Assembly: GCA_033720735.1 (NCBI GenBank)
Contig: JAWWBX010000010.1
Location: 1-32,730, forward strand
DNA from: B8-G4 sp033720735
GTDB lineage: Bacteria; Bacteroidota; Bacteroidia; Chitinophagales; Saprospiraceae
Direction: 5' to 3'
Length of the DNA: 32,730 nucleotides
In this document: piece after piece, positions 22,157-32,000 of the stretch
Layout: the number at the start of each line of letters is the position of its first letter
Position numbering within the stretch: the first letter of the stretch is position 1
Program-made: the position numbers and the translations under genes
The notes under the pieces: generated by a model
What the model saw: the letters and a program-made list of their open reading frames with translations, nothing else
What the model was told of the DNA's origin: nothing
Database searches by the model: none

Positions 22157-24812
22157 GTGTCTGCGCGACCTCTTCGATCTCGTAGGTCTCGATGACATCA
22201 CCGACCTTGATATCGTTGAAGTTCTTGATGGTGATCCCGCATTCCAGGCCTGCCTTGACCTCACGTACGTCGTCCTTGAAGCGTTTGAGTGACGAGATCT
22301 CGCCTACGACACCTTCCTTGGTTGGATAGATGACGATCCCGTCGCGGATCACCCTGATCAGGGAGTTGCGTGTCACCTTGCCATCTTGCACGAAGCACCC
22401 GGCGATCGTTCCCACACGCGAGATCTTGTAGGTCTCACGGACCTCGACCTGACCGGTGATCTTTTCTTCTTTGGTCGGTTCGAGCATGCCTTCGATCGCG
22501 GCCTTTACCTCTTCGATCGCCTCATAGATGACCGAATAGAGTTTGATCTCGACGCCTTCTTTTTCAGCCAGCTTGCGGGCACCCAGTGAAGGCCGTACCT
22601 GGAATCCGATAATGATCGCATCGGAAGCCGAGGCAAGAAGAATATCTGATTCGACAATTTGTCCGACCGCTTTGTGAATTACGTTGACAGCGATGGATTC
22701 AATCGACAACTTGATCAGTGAGTCGGAGAGTGCCTCCACCGATCCGTCCACATCACCTTTCACGATCAGGTTGAGTTCCTTGAAGGTGCCCAGGGCCAGT
22801 CGCCGTCCGATCTCGTCGAGGCTCACGCGCTTGGCGGCACGGGTCGACTGCTCGCGCGCGATCTGTGCCCGTTGGGTGGCGATCCGTCGTGCATCCTGTT
22901 CGTTGCTGGTCTCTTTAAAGAGTTCGCCGGCCTGTGGTGCGCCGTCCATACCGAGCACCAGGACCGGAGTACTTGGCCCGGCCTTCTTGATCTTCTTGCC
23001 ACGTTCATTAAACATCGCTTTGATCTTACCGGCATGTTCACCAGCGACGATCGTGTCTCCGATGTTGAGCGTTCCGTTCTGGACCAACAGCTTGGTGACG
23101 TATCCGCGTCCCTTATCGAGAGACGCTTCCAGCACTGTCCCCGTCGAATTGCGCTCCGGGTTGGCTTTCAACTCGAGTAGTTCGGCTTCCAGCAGGATCT
23201 TTTCGAGGAGCAGATCAATATTCTGTCCGCTTTTGGCGGAGATATCCTGTGATTGGTATTTGCCACCCCACTCTTCTACCAGGAAGTTCATATTGGCCAG
23301 TTCCTGTTTGATCCGCTCGGGGTCGGCACCGTCCTTGTCAATTTTGTTGATCGCAAAGACCATCGGGACGCCAGCCGCCTGAGCGTGACTGATGGCCTCT
23401 TTGGTCTGGGGCATAATGTTGTCGTCTGCAGCGATAATGATCACGACGACGTCAGTCACTTTGGCTCCCCGTGCACGCATGGCCGTAAACGCTTCGTGAC
23501 CCGGCGTATCGAGGAAGGTGATCTTCTTGCCGTCGCCGACCGCCACCTCGTAGGCACCGATGTGCTGCGTAATCCCTCCTGCCTCGCCGCTCACGACGTT
23601 CGCTTCGCGGATGTAGTCGAGCAGTGAGGTTTTTCCGTGGTCCACGTGGCCCATCACGGTCACGATGGGAGAGCGCGGCACCAGATCTGCCGGATCATCT
23701 TCTTCCTCTTCGACATCCATGATCTGCTCTTCCGCACTGATGAAGGTGACCTCATGCCCGAATTCTTCGGCGACCATTTCAATCACTTCCGCATCCAGAC
23801 GCTGATTGATCGACACGATGACACCGATATTCATGCACGTGGTGATCACATCCGATACCGGCACATCCATCAGACTAGCCAGCTCGGACACGGACACAAA
23901 CTCGGTAAGTTCGAGTGCTTTGCTCTCGGCTTGTGCTTCCAGCATTTCGCGTTGTTCTTGTTTCTTGTCCCGGGAATCCCTCCTGATCTTCTGTCGCTTG
24001 CTTTTGCCGGTGCCGGAGATCCTGGCCATGGTGGCCTTGATCTTTTCCTCGATTTCCTTTTTGGAGACTTCGCGTATTTCGTCCTTGCTGCGTTTGTCGC
24101 GTGCCCGTTGTTCGCGCATGACGTCCGAGGGCATGATCTTGCGACGTTTGCGCCGACGTCGCTTCTTGGTGTCGTCGCTGCTCTCGGTCTTTGCTTCCTG
24201 CTCTTTCTTTTTGGGCTTGGCTTTCTCCAGCTTGGAGGCGTCGATCTTGCCCAGGATCTTGAGTCCTTTGAGTTGCGGGGTTTCCGCACGGACCAGATTC
24301 TCATCGGTTTCGGGTTCGGCTTCGTCGGACTCCGCGGCTTCGCCTTCTGCACTCTCCCCTTCAGGTGAAGCGGCTGCAGGCTGTTCTTCTTCGGGCTCTT
24401 CTTCTGCTTTTTTCTTGTCCTTGTCCAGGTCGATCTTTCCGACCAGCTTGAGCTTGGGCCGGTCTTCTTCGTCGATCTCGATATTTTCCACCACCGGCTC
24501 TTCGGTCTTGGCTGGCGGCGGGGTCTCCGTTTGATCGGTGGCTGGCTCTGGCGGGGTGGGAGGAGCTGGTTTTGCCGGTGCTGCTTCTCCATCTTCCGGT
24601 TTTCCCAGCCGGCTGCCCAGGATCAGCTGGTCGGCCTTTTCTTTGACTGCAATGGAACTGCTGAATTGCTTGAGCAACTCGTTGTACATCTCCTCCGAGA
24701 TCTTCGCTGTCGGCTTGTTCTCTATTTCGAAGCCGGCACCAAGGAGGTGTTCGACGATCGTCGTCGTTCCGACATTGAGCTCTTTGGCAATTTTTACGAG
24801 TCGTTTAGTCAT
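22146..24812 (-). CDS. infB: Translation initiation factor IF-2
   Basis: This GTPase places initiator tRNA on the 30S subunit and promotes 50S joining. The 888-residue product has a small N-terminal IF2N-type module (KRLVKIAKELNVGTTTIVEH), a long acidic/basic linker of about 200 residues, and a second IF2N-like module (EFVSVSELASLMDVPVSDVI). The G domain follows with GHVDHGKTSLLDYIRE near residue 386, DTPGHEAFTAMR and AINKID, then the beta-barrel domains C1 and C2 ending VGDVIETYEIEEVAQ. The order rimP-nusA-infB is conserved across bacteria. There are 54 bp between nusA and infB without a clear promoter. Confidence 0.98.
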   Translation of the reverse strand: MTKRLVKIAKELNVGTTTIVEHLLGAGFEIENKPTAKISEEMYNELLKQFSSSIAVKEKADQLILGSRLGKPEDGEAAPAKPAPPTPPEPATDQTETPPPAKTEEPVVENIEIDEEDRPKLKLVGKIDLDKDKKKAEEEPEEEQPAAASPEGESAEGEAAESDEAEPETDENLVRAETPQLKGLKILGKIDASKLEKAKPKKKEQEAKTESSDDTKKRRRRKRRKIMPSDVMREQRARDKRSKDEIREVSKKEIEEKIKATMARISGTGKSKRQKIRRDSRDKKQEQREMLEAQAESKALELTEFVSVSELASLMDVPVSDVITTCMNIGVIVSINQRLDAEVIEMVAEEFGHEVTFISAEEQIMDVEEEEDDPADLVPRSPIVTVMGHVDHGKTSLLDYIREANVVSGEAGGITQHIGAYEVAVGDGKKITFLDTPGHEAFTAMRARGAKVTDVVVIIIAADDNIMPQTKEAISHAQAAGVPMVFAINKIDKDGADPERIKQELANMNFLVEEWGGKYQSQDISAKSGQNIDLLLEKILLEAELLELKANPERNSTGTVLEASLDKGRGYVTKLLVQNGTLNIGDTIVAGEHAGKIKAMFNERGKKIKKAGPSTPVLVLGMDGAPQAGELFKETSNEQDARRIATQRAQIAREQSTRAAKRVSLDEIGRRLALGTFKELNLIVKGDVDGSVEALSDSLIKLSIESIAVNVIHKAVGQIVESDILLASASDAIIIGFQVRPSLGARKLAEKEGVEIKLYSVIYEAIEEVKAAIEGMLEPTKEEKITGQVEVRETYKISRVGTIAGCFVQDGKVTRNSLIRVIRDGIVIYPTKEGVVGEISSLKRFKDDVREVKAGLECGITIKNFNDIKVGDVIETYEIEEVAQTLDD

Positions 24813-24866
24813 GCAATGATTTCTGTTCCAGGTCCTTGATTCTCAGCGCAAAGTTCGCAACTATTG

Positions 24867-26102
24867 TCATTCTTCAAATTCCGATGCCAGAACTTTCAGC
24901 ACTTCGTCGACGGTCTCTTCTTCGAGGTCGGTGCGTCTGATCAGTTCTTCCCGGTTGAGTGCCAGCACGCTGCGGGCCGTGTCACAACCGATGCTCTTGA
25001 ACGCTTCGATGATCCAGCCTTCGATCTCGTCTGCAAACTCGTCCAGGTCGACGTCTTCCATATCGGGATCATCAGAATCGCGATACACATCAATTTCAAA
25101 ACCGGTCAGCTTGCTGGCCAGTTTGATGTTGGAGCCACCCTTGCCAATGGCCAGGGACACCTGATCTGGCTTCAGGAACACACTTGCCCGCTGGTTGTCG
25201 AGGTCGAGTTCGATGCTGGTCACTTTGGCCGGTGTCAGGGCCCGCTGGATAAACAGCGTTGGGTTGCTGGTATAATTGACGATATCGATATTCTCGTTGC
25301 GCAGTTCACGCACGATGCCATGGATCCGCGATCCTTTCATACCCACGCAGGCACCGACCGGATCGATCCTGTCGTCGTACGACTCAACGGCAACTTTCGC
25401 GCGTTCGCCAGGCAGGCGCACGATCTTTTTGATCGTGATCAGTCCGTCCTCCACCTCGGGGACCTCCTGCTCCATCAGCTTGGCCAGGAATCCCGGGTCG
25501 GTCCGGGAGATAATGATCACCGGATTGTTATTGCGCATTTCCACTTTGCGGATCACGGCCCGGACCATGTCCCCCTTGCGGAAGAAGTCGGCCTTGATCA
25601 TCTCGCCCCGCGGCAGCACCAGTTCGTTGCCGGTGGCATCGTCGAGGATGAGCAATTCGCGCTTCAGGATCTGATGCACTTCTCCCAGAACGATCTCGCC
25701 TACACGGTCCATATAGCGCTTGTAGATCTCATCTTTCTCCAGCTCCATGATGCGGCTGATCAGGGTCTGACGGGCCGCCATGATGGCGCGGCGGCCGAAA
25801 TCCTCTAGTTCGATCTGTTCGTAACACTCTTCACCCACTTCATAGTCCTCATCGATCGACAGAGCTTCCGAGATCGAGATCTGGCTCTGTTCGTCCGTCA
25901 CCTCGCCATCCTTGACGATTTCGCGCACGCGCCACATTTCCAGGTCTCCGCTGGTCGTATTGACGATCACGTCGAAGTTGTCATCCGACCCGAATTTTTT
26001 ACGGATCAATGTGCGAAATACGTCCTCCAGGACCCGCACCATGGTCGGGCGGTCAATGTTTTTGCCGGCTTTGAATTCCGCGAAGGTTTCAACCAGGTTC
26101 AT
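24867..26102 (-). CDS. nusA: Transcription termination/antitermination factor NusA
   Basis: NusA binds RNA polymerase and nascent RNA and modulates pausing, termination and antitermination. The 411-residue protein has the N-terminal polymerase-binding domain (VETFAEFKAGKNIDRPTMVR), an S1 domain (YMDRVGEIVLGEVHQI), and two KH domains with VGACVGMKGSRIHGIVREL and VSLAIGKGGSNIKLASKLTG. A short helical acidic C-terminus (LEEETVDEVLKVLASEFEE) replaces the two full acidic repeats of the E. coli protein. Its ATG overlaps the rimP stop as ATGA, so translation is probably coupled. Confidence 0.98.
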   Translation of the reverse strand: MNLVETFAEFKAGKNIDRPTMVRVLEDVFRTLIRKKFGSDDNFDVIVNTTSGDLEMWRVREIVKDGEVTDEQSQISISEALSIDEDYEVGEECYEQIELEDFGRRAIMAARQTLISRIMELEKDEIYKRYMDRVGEIVLGEVHQILKRELLILDDATGNELVLPRGEMIKADFFRKGDMVRAVIRKVEMRNNNPVIIISRTDPGFLAKLMEQEVPEVEDGLITIKKIVRLPGERAKVAVESYDDRIDPVGACVGMKGSRIHGIVRELRNENIDIVNYTSNPTLFIQRALTPAKVTSIELDLDNQRASVFLKPDQVSLAIGKGGSNIKLASKLTGFEIDVYRDSDDPDMEDVDLDEFADEIEGWIIEAFKSIGCDTARSVLALNREELIRRTDLEEETVDEVLKVLASEFEE

Positions 26103-26563
26103 TTTCTTTTCTTAAAGCTGATTTGAACAAATGATTCTTCAATATTTCCGAACGGGATGTCCTTTTGTGCCTCCCGTTTGCCATCCGGCACGATCAACTG
26201 TAACGTATCGCCATCCACTCCGGCCATGACCCCTTCCAGCTTCGACCCGTCGCGCAGGCGAACCGCAAGTGTGCGTCCGACATGCTTGGGGTACTGCCGT
26301 TTCATAGCCAGCGGCCTGTCTGCGCCCGGAGAAGAGACTTCCAAAACATACTTACCGTCGAACAGCTGCAGGTCGTCCATTTTGTGCTCGAGTGACCGGC
26401 TCAAGGCCTGACATCTGGCGAGCGTCAGGCCCGTATCCGAATCCACATAGAGTATCACACGACCGTCACGGCTGCAATGCAGGTCGATCGTGAAGCAATC
26501 GGCGAATGCCTCCTCCTGAAGGCACGCGTCTACGAGCTGTTGTATCTGTTCTCTGACGTCCAT
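26099..26563 (-). CDS. rimP: Ribosome maturation factor RimP
   Basis: RimP assists 30S assembly. The 154-residue product starts MDVREQIQQLVDACLQEEAF. It shows the family patterns VILYVDSDTGLTLARCQALS, KYVLEVSSPGADRPLAMKRQ, and a C-terminal SH3-like domain (TLAVRLRDGSKLEGVMAGVD). The last residues are FKKRK. An upstream ATG at 26584 is in frame but would place the start inside the leader hairpin, so ATG 26563 is preferred. It is the first gene of the rimP-nusA-infB operon and overlaps nusA by 4 bp. Confidence 0.93.
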   Translation of the reverse strand: MDVREQIQQLVDACLQEEAFADCFTIDLHCSRDGRVILYVDSDTGLTLARCQALSRSLEHKMDDLQLFDGKYVLEVSSPGADRPLAMKRQYPKHVGRTLAVRLRDGSKLEGVMAGVDGDTLQLIVPDGKREAQKDIPFGNIEESFVQISFKKRK

Positions 26564-26570
26564 ATAATCA

Positions 26571-26599
26571 AAAAGAGGGACCATCGGGTTCCCTCTTTT
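26571..26599 (-). promoter_or_regulatory. Terminator-like hairpin in the rimP leader
   Basis: AAAAGAGGGA (26571-26580) pairs perfectly with TCCCTCTTTT (26590-26599) across a 9-nt loop. On the minus strand the stem ends in TCTTTTTGATT only 7 nt before the rimP ATG. It would occupy most of the short leader and could act as an attenuator or a translation-blocking structure. Confidence 0.55.
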
Positions 26600-26613
26600 C
26601 CATTAACGCAGCG

Positions 26614-26621
26614 CAAATATA
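26614..26621 (-). promoter_or_regulatory. -7 promoter element of the rimP-nusA-infB operon
   Basis: The minus strand reads TATATTTG, an exact TAnnTTTG match. Transcription would start near 26607, about 44 nt before the rimP ATG, so that the leader hairpin falls within the transcript. Confidence 0.6.
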
Positions 26622-26691
26622 CGGCTTTTCTGCCAAGAATGCCACCGGCTTTTGTCATCATTGATGGGGTATCCGCTAAACCCGAAGAAGC

Positions 26692-26699
26692 TATCTTTG
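26692..26699 (+). promoter_or_regulatory. -7 promoter element of mqnC
   Basis: TATCTTTG is an exact TAnnTTTG match 11 nt before the ATG at 26711, implying a nearly leaderless transcript. This supports the ATG at 26711 rather than the long upstream extension of the same frame, which crosses rimP on the other strand. Confidence 0.6.
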
Positions 26700-26710
26700 T
26701 TTCTCTGGAA

Positions 26711-27862
26711 ATGGACAAATCACACATCGCGCAGCTGCTGGAGCGGGCCCTCCGCCTGGAGTTCCTGTCGGCCGAGGAGGGGGTGGCCTTGTTTGAACAT
26801 GCTGCGACCGCCGATCTGATGTACGTGGGCAACCGCCTCCGCCAGCACCATGTGCCCGGAGATGTGGTCAGCTGGATCATCGATCGCAATTCCAACACGA
26901 CCAACGTTTGCATTGCCAATTGCAAGTTTTGCAACTTCTACCGGCGACCGGGGCATGCCGAAGCATACATCACGACAATCGATGAGTACAAGGAGAAGAT
27001 TGACGAGATGATGCGGCTTGGCGGTGAGCAATTGCTGTTGCAGGGGGGGCATCATCCCGATTTGGGCCTGGATTTCTACTGCAACTTGTTCAGGGAGCTG
27101 AAAGCCCTGTATCCCAATCTGAAACTGCATGCGCTTGGGCCACCAGAGATCGCGCACATCACCAAACTGGAGCGATCGACGCATCTCGAAGTGCTGCGCG
27201 CCCTGAAGGAAGCTGGCCTGGACAGTCTGCCTGGCGCGGGAGCCGAGATCCTGAGCGACCGGGTGCGCCGTCTCATCTCCAAAGGCAAATGCGGCGGTCA
27301 GGAATGGCTCGACGTAATGCGTGCAGCGCACCAGCTGCGGCTGACGACCTCTGCAACCATGATGTTTGGGCATGTCGAGACCAATCTGGAGCGGATGGAA
27401 CATTTCGTCGCAATCCGCCAGGTACAGTCCGAGAAGCCGCCAGACGCCAAGGGGTTTCTGGCGTTCATCCCGTGGCCCTTTCAGGATGAGGACACCATCC
27501 TGCGCAAATTGAAACGTGCTCGCAACACCTGCACCGGCGACGAGTATGTGCGGATGATCGCCATGTCCCGGATCATGCTCCCCAACGTTATAAATATTCA
27601 GGCGTCATGGCTCACGGTCGGTAAGCAAGTTGCGCAGTTGTGCCTCCATGCCGGAGCAAACGATTTCGGTAGTATTATGATTGAGGAGAATGTCGTCTCG
27701 GCCGCTGGCGCGGCTTTCCGGTTTACTGCCCAAGGTATACAAAATGCAATAAAAGAAGCTGGTTTCAGACCCCAATTGCGTGACCAGCAGTATGCTTATC
27801 GCGACTTGCCGGAACATATCGAGCAGCAGTTATTGGACCACAGTACGATGATCGTTGACTGA
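26711..27862 (+). CDS. mqnC: Cyclic dehypoxanthinyl futalosine synthase (radical SAM)
   Basis: MqnC is a radical SAM enzyme of the futalosine route to menaquinone; it cyclises dehypoxanthine futalosine. The 383-residue product has the 4Fe-4S motif CIANCKFC (Cys67, Cys71, Cys74) preceded by VSWIIDRNSNTTNVC. Family blocks follow: QLLLQGGHHPDLGLDFY, LHALGPPEIAHI, LKEAGLDSLPGAGAEILSDR, TTSATMMFGHVET and GFLAFIPWPFQDEDT. These match MqnC rather than MqnE. Menaquinone is the usual respiratory quinone in this phylum. The other mqn genes are not in the window. The gene has its own -7 element and no close partner. Confidence 0.93.
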   Translation: MDKSHIAQLLERALRLEFLSAEEGVALFEHAATADLMYVGNRLRQHHVPGDVVSWIIDRNSNTTNVCIANCKFCNFYRRPGHAEAYITTIDEYKEKIDEMMRLGGEQLLLQGGHHPDLGLDFYCNLFRELKALYPNLKLHALGPPEIAHITKLERSTHLEVLRALKEAGLDSLPGAGAEILSDRVRRLISKGKCGGQEWLDVMRAAHQLRLTTSATMMFGHVETNLERMEHFVAIRQVQSEKPPDAKGFLAFIPWPFQDEDTILRKLKRARNTCTGDEYVRMIAMSRIMLPNVINIQASWLTVGKQVAQLCLHAGANDFGSIMIEENVVSAAGAAFRFTAQGIQNAIKEAGFRPQLRDQQYAYRDLPEHIEQQLLDHSTMIVD

Positions 27863-28095
27863 TTGTCCGGAGGTTGGATGGTCCGGAATCCCGGCATTTA
27901 CCATTGGTTTTGCAGGAGATGAGAACGGCAATATATTGGAGGCAGACCATGTCTGATTTTCTGGCGCCGAGTATAGATTAATGTTGGTCAAATTCAATAA
28001 TAGATAGAGTCCGGGGCGAGTGTTCCAACGGGCGTGAAGCCGTGACGGGGAATGACGGGTGAAATCATGATCTTACGCATCCAAAATTGATTTGA

Positions 28096-28932
28096 ATGGC
28101 ACCGGCAGATTTGTATGACCGCATCCAGGCTGCGGCCAGCTGGCTGCACGAGAAAGGTGTGGACGAGGTAGACGTGGGCATCATTCTGGGTTCAGGCCTT
28201 GGTGCCGTTGCTGATCTGGTGGAGGATGCTCTGGTGATCCCATACGCTGAGATCCCGCACTGGGGTGTCGCATCGGTAACGGGCCATCGCGGTGAGCTGC
28301 GTTATGGGCGCATTGGAGCTGCGCGGGTGCTCGTGTGTGCGGGTCGGTTGCACTACTATGAAGGGCATCCCATGTGGCAGGTTGGATATGCAACTCGCGT
28401 GGTCCACGCCTTGGGTGCATCATTTCTCATTACCACAGGTGCTGCCGGTGGTTTGAATGCACGCTACATGGCCGGTGACGTCGTGCTGATCCGGGATCAC
28501 ATCAGTCTGATGCCCGACAATCCCTTGCGGGGTCAACACGACCCACGGCTTGGGGTACGCTTTCCCGACATGTCCAGGGCCTATCACCGCGGGCTCCGTC
28601 ATCGGGTCTATCGCATCTGCTCGTCCCTGGGCCAGGAGATTGAGGAAGGGGTGTATGCCGGTTTGCCAGGTCCCAACCTTGAAACGCCGGCAGAATATGC
28701 CTTTCTCCAGCAGGCCGGTGCAGACATGGTCGGGATGTCCGTGATCCCGGATGCCATTGTGGCAGCCCAGAGCGGTCTGCCGCTGCTTGGCATCGCCGTG
28801 ATTTCGAACCAATGCTCAGATCCGTTGCAAACAGACGAAACGACCCTGGAGGAAGTGATCCGGGTGGTGGGCCAATCAGCTGACAAAGTGGCACGAATTG
28901 TGCAGGGGTTGTGTGCTCAGGCCAAGCCATAA
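28096..28932 (+). CDS. Purine nucleoside phosphorylase
   Basis: This 278-residue trimeric-type PNP cleaves guanosine or inosine with phosphate to free base and ribose 1-phosphate in purine salvage. Markers are VGIILGSGLGAVADL at residues ~27-41, SVTGHRGELRYG, CAGRLHYYEGHPMWQVGYAT, ITTGAAGGLNARYMAGDVVL, GLPGPNLETPAEYAFLQQAG, and DMVGMSVIPDAIVA followed by AVISNQCS. The block HYYEG is slightly altered in its flanks from the common GRFHYYEGY. Gene symbols punA, deoD or pnp are used for this family, so none is given. The 233 bp between mqnC and this gene show only a small TCCGGA inverted repeat near 27866. Confidence 0.93.
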   Translation: MAPADLYDRIQAAASWLHEKGVDEVDVGIILGSGLGAVADLVEDALVIPYAEIPHWGVASVTGHRGELRYGRIGAARVLVCAGRLHYYEGHPMWQVGYATRVVHALGASFLITTGAAGGLNARYMAGDVVLIRDHISLMPDNPLRGQHDPRLGVRFPDMSRAYHRGLRHRVYRICSSLGQEIEEGVYAGLPGPNLETPAEYAFLQQAGADMVGMSVIPDAIVAAQSGLPLLGIAVISNQCSDPLQTDETTLEEVIRVVGQSADKVARIVQGLCAQAKP

Positions 28933-28982
28933 ATCTGGTTCTGAAAATCGTGCTCAGGACACATGAGAAAAAATATCAGATG

Positions 28983-29005
28983 AAGTGATTCAATCACTTG
29001 TTATT
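28983..29005 (+). terminator. Possible weak terminator after the PNP gene
   Basis: AAGTGATT pairs with AATCACTT (28983-28990 with 28992-28999) around a very tight loop, followed by GTTATT. The T-tract is short, and the hairpin touches the next promoter, so the call is weak. Confidence 0.35.
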
Positions 29006-29026
29006 CAGCTTAATTCGTGTATCTTG
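28998..29026 (+). promoter_or_regulatory. Promoter of the repeat-protein gene
   Basis: TTG (28998-29000) is followed after 19 nt by TATCTTG (29020-29026), a one-base-shortened form of TAnnTTTG. Transcription would begin near 29033, about 46 nt before the ATG at 29079. Confidence 0.6.
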
Positions 29027-29078
29027 AGGCGTCAACTTTAACCATTAACCCTACTTAGGCCTCGTCCTAGATCAATTA

Positions 29079-32000
29079 ATGCACACGAACCGCCCCTTCA
29101 CCACCCTAAAAGCTGCGATTGCTATCGTGGTTTTTTCTGTATTGGGATGGCCAAACGCACAGGCTCAATTGGGCTGCCCAACGCCTGAGCCAATCAATGG
29201 TTGTGCCGGTCAGGAGGAGATTGATCAGGCTTTCCAGAACTGGGCAAATACGTTCCCGGGCGGAAGTTCAGGGAACTGCGCCCCGGTAATCACCTATCAG
29301 GTCAATGGCACAGGACAGTACTCACAGAGCGAACTGGCAGCAGTCGTAGCCGGCGTGACACCGGATGCATGTGCCGGAGGGTTCGTGGAAATCGTGTGCA
29401 CATCAGTGGACCCCTGTCAGCCTTCCAATCCGCCGGAGATCTGTGTGAGTGTATATGAAGTCTTTCCAGCCACGCCACTGCCGCTGCTATGTCCACCCGT
29501 TCAGGTGCTGGAAGCATGCGACGGACAGGCCGCAATCAATGCGGCTTTCATAGGTTGGGCGACCAGCTTTGGAGGGCAGGGTAGTATGACGGGACTTTGC
29601 GTGCCGGTGGTCACCTATTCAGTCAATGGATCAGGGACCTTCTCACAGTCAGAACTTGTCGACCTGCTATTGTCCGAACCGCCCAATGCGTGTGACGGTG
29701 CGGCCATTGTGGTAGAATGCACAGGTGTGGATGGCTGTGGCGGCGTCCAGACCTGCTTCTCGGAATTCTTCGTGATACCACCGCCGGATATCGTGGCACC
29801 TGACTGCCCGGGTTCAGTCTTTGTAGAAGGCTGTGACGGACAGGCGGCAATCAACATTGCTTTTGCGGGATGGTTGAATGGATTCGGTGGCAGCGCCACC
29901 GGAGGATGTAATCCTGTCGTGACCTACAGTGTGAACGGTTCGGGATCATTTACTCAGAGCGAGCTGTTTGATGTCGTTGGGCCTCCCGACGCGTGTGCTG
30001 GAGGTACCATTGATATTACTTGTACGGTCCAGGACGCATGTGGATCTACCTCATCATGCAGTAGCACGTTTTTCGTGAATCCGGCCGAGGTGACGGGAGC
30101 CTCATGTCCTCCATCGCAGATTGTGGATGGGGATGCGGGGCAAGCGCAGGTCGACTTTGCCTTTGCCAACTGGGCGAGTTCGTTTGCGACCAATGCTTCG
30201 GGAGGATGTAATCCTGTTATTACATATAGTGTCAACGGTTCTGGTTCCTTCTCACCAGCTCAACTCTTGCAGGTGCTGGTACCACCCAATGCGTGTACCG
30301 GAGGTGTGGTGGATGTCGAGTGCACCATCACTGACATCTGTGGAACAGCAACATGTCAGAGCTTCTTTGAAGTGCTGCCGACAAGCCCTCTGGAGATCGA
30401 ATGCCCGCCATCAGATGTGATTGAATGTGCTGATCAGGCCACCATCAATGCGGCCTTCCTGAATTGGGCTAACAGTTTCGGATCGAATGTGACCGGCAGC
30501 ACCAGCCCGGTTATTATATATAGTGTCAACGGATCTGGTTCCTTTACCCAAAGCGAACTGGTCGATGTGATTGCCAGTTCGATCCCACAGGCATGTTCCG
30601 GTGGTACGATTACCGTGGTATGTACAGCGACCAATGGTTGCGAGACGGCGACTTGCACAAGTTCTTTGACCGTCTTGCCTCCTCCAACGCTCACTGACCC
30701 CGGATGTCCGCCCACGCAAGTGCTCGAAGGTTGTATTGGCCAGCCAGCCATCAATCAGGCCTTCGCCAACTGGGCCAACAGTTTTGCAGCAGGAGGGGTG
30801 ACGGGCAGTTGCGATCCCGTGATCACTTACAGTGTCAACGGGTCCGGTTCCTTCACGCAGAGTGAGTTGGTTGATGTGATCCTGGGATCCATCCCGGGAG
30901 CATGTGAGGGTGGCAGTATTACCGTAGTATGCACCGCCTCCAATGGATGTGAGACGGCCAGCTGTTCGAGTACCCTGATCGTTGATCCTGCTACGGCGCC
31001 AGCACCGCTGGCATGTCCTCCACCAGTTGATGTGGATGGTTGTGCCGGGCAGGATGCCATCAATAATGCCTTCGCGACCTGGTTAGGTAGTTTCAGTAGC
31101 AACGTGACCGGTGGCTGCGATCCGGTGGTGACCTATAGCGTGAATGGGGTTGGCGCCTACAGCCAGAGTGAACTCAGCCAGGTCGTCAATGCACCAGACG
31201 CGTGCAGTGGTGGAAGCGTGGTGATTGTCTGTACAGTTGAAGATGTGTGCGGATCTCAGTCGTGCACCAGTACGTTTGACGTGACACCTGTCCCGGCGAT
31301 TGACGTGAGTTGTCCGCCATCGCAGAGTTTGAGTGGATGCGTAGGACAGCAATTCATAGATATTGCCTTCGCCAACTGGGCCAACAGTTTCAGTAGTAAT
31401 GTGACCGGCGGCTGCAGCCCCGTTCTTGAATACTTCGTGAATGGCGACGGTCCGTTCTCACCGACGGCGCTGCTCGGCGTGCTGAGTCCGCCAAGTTCGT
31501 GCACAGGTGGGGTGGTATCGGTCGTGTGTGTCGTAAGCGATGTTTGCGGAACGCAGACCTGCGAAAGTACCTTCAGCGTAGAAGCTGTCAGCCCTCTGGA
31601 GATCGAATGCCCGCCATCAGATGTGATTGAAGGCTGTATCGGACAAGCAGCGGTCGACGCAGCATTTATCAATTGGGCCAGCAGCTTTGGTGGCAATGCC
31701 ACCGGAGGATGTAATCCGGTCATTACCTATTCCGTGAATGGATCGGGTTCCTACACGCAGAGTGAGCTGGTGGCCGCTGTGGCCGCTGTGATTCCGCCTG
31801 CCTGCGAAGGTGGCTCGGTCGTCGTGGTGTGTACCGCAACCAATGGTTGCGAAACACAAACATGCAGCAGTCAGCTGGTGGTCGATGCGACTTCCAGTAT
31901 TCCACCGCTGGAATGCCCGCCGTCAGAGACGCTGGAATGTGTCGATCAGGCAACCATTAACGCCGCATTCCTCGCCTGGGCCAACAGCTTTGGTGCCGGA

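Noticed and set aside
23637..24534. Long open frames on the plus strand opposite infB
   Set aside because: They lie wholly opposite the charged linker of infB, have strongly biased composition and no recognisable motif. They are shadows of codon bias.
27863..28095. Structured RNA or gene between mqnC and the PNP gene
   Set aside because: Only a weak TCCGGA inverted repeat is seen. There is no long stem, T-tract or convincing promoter.
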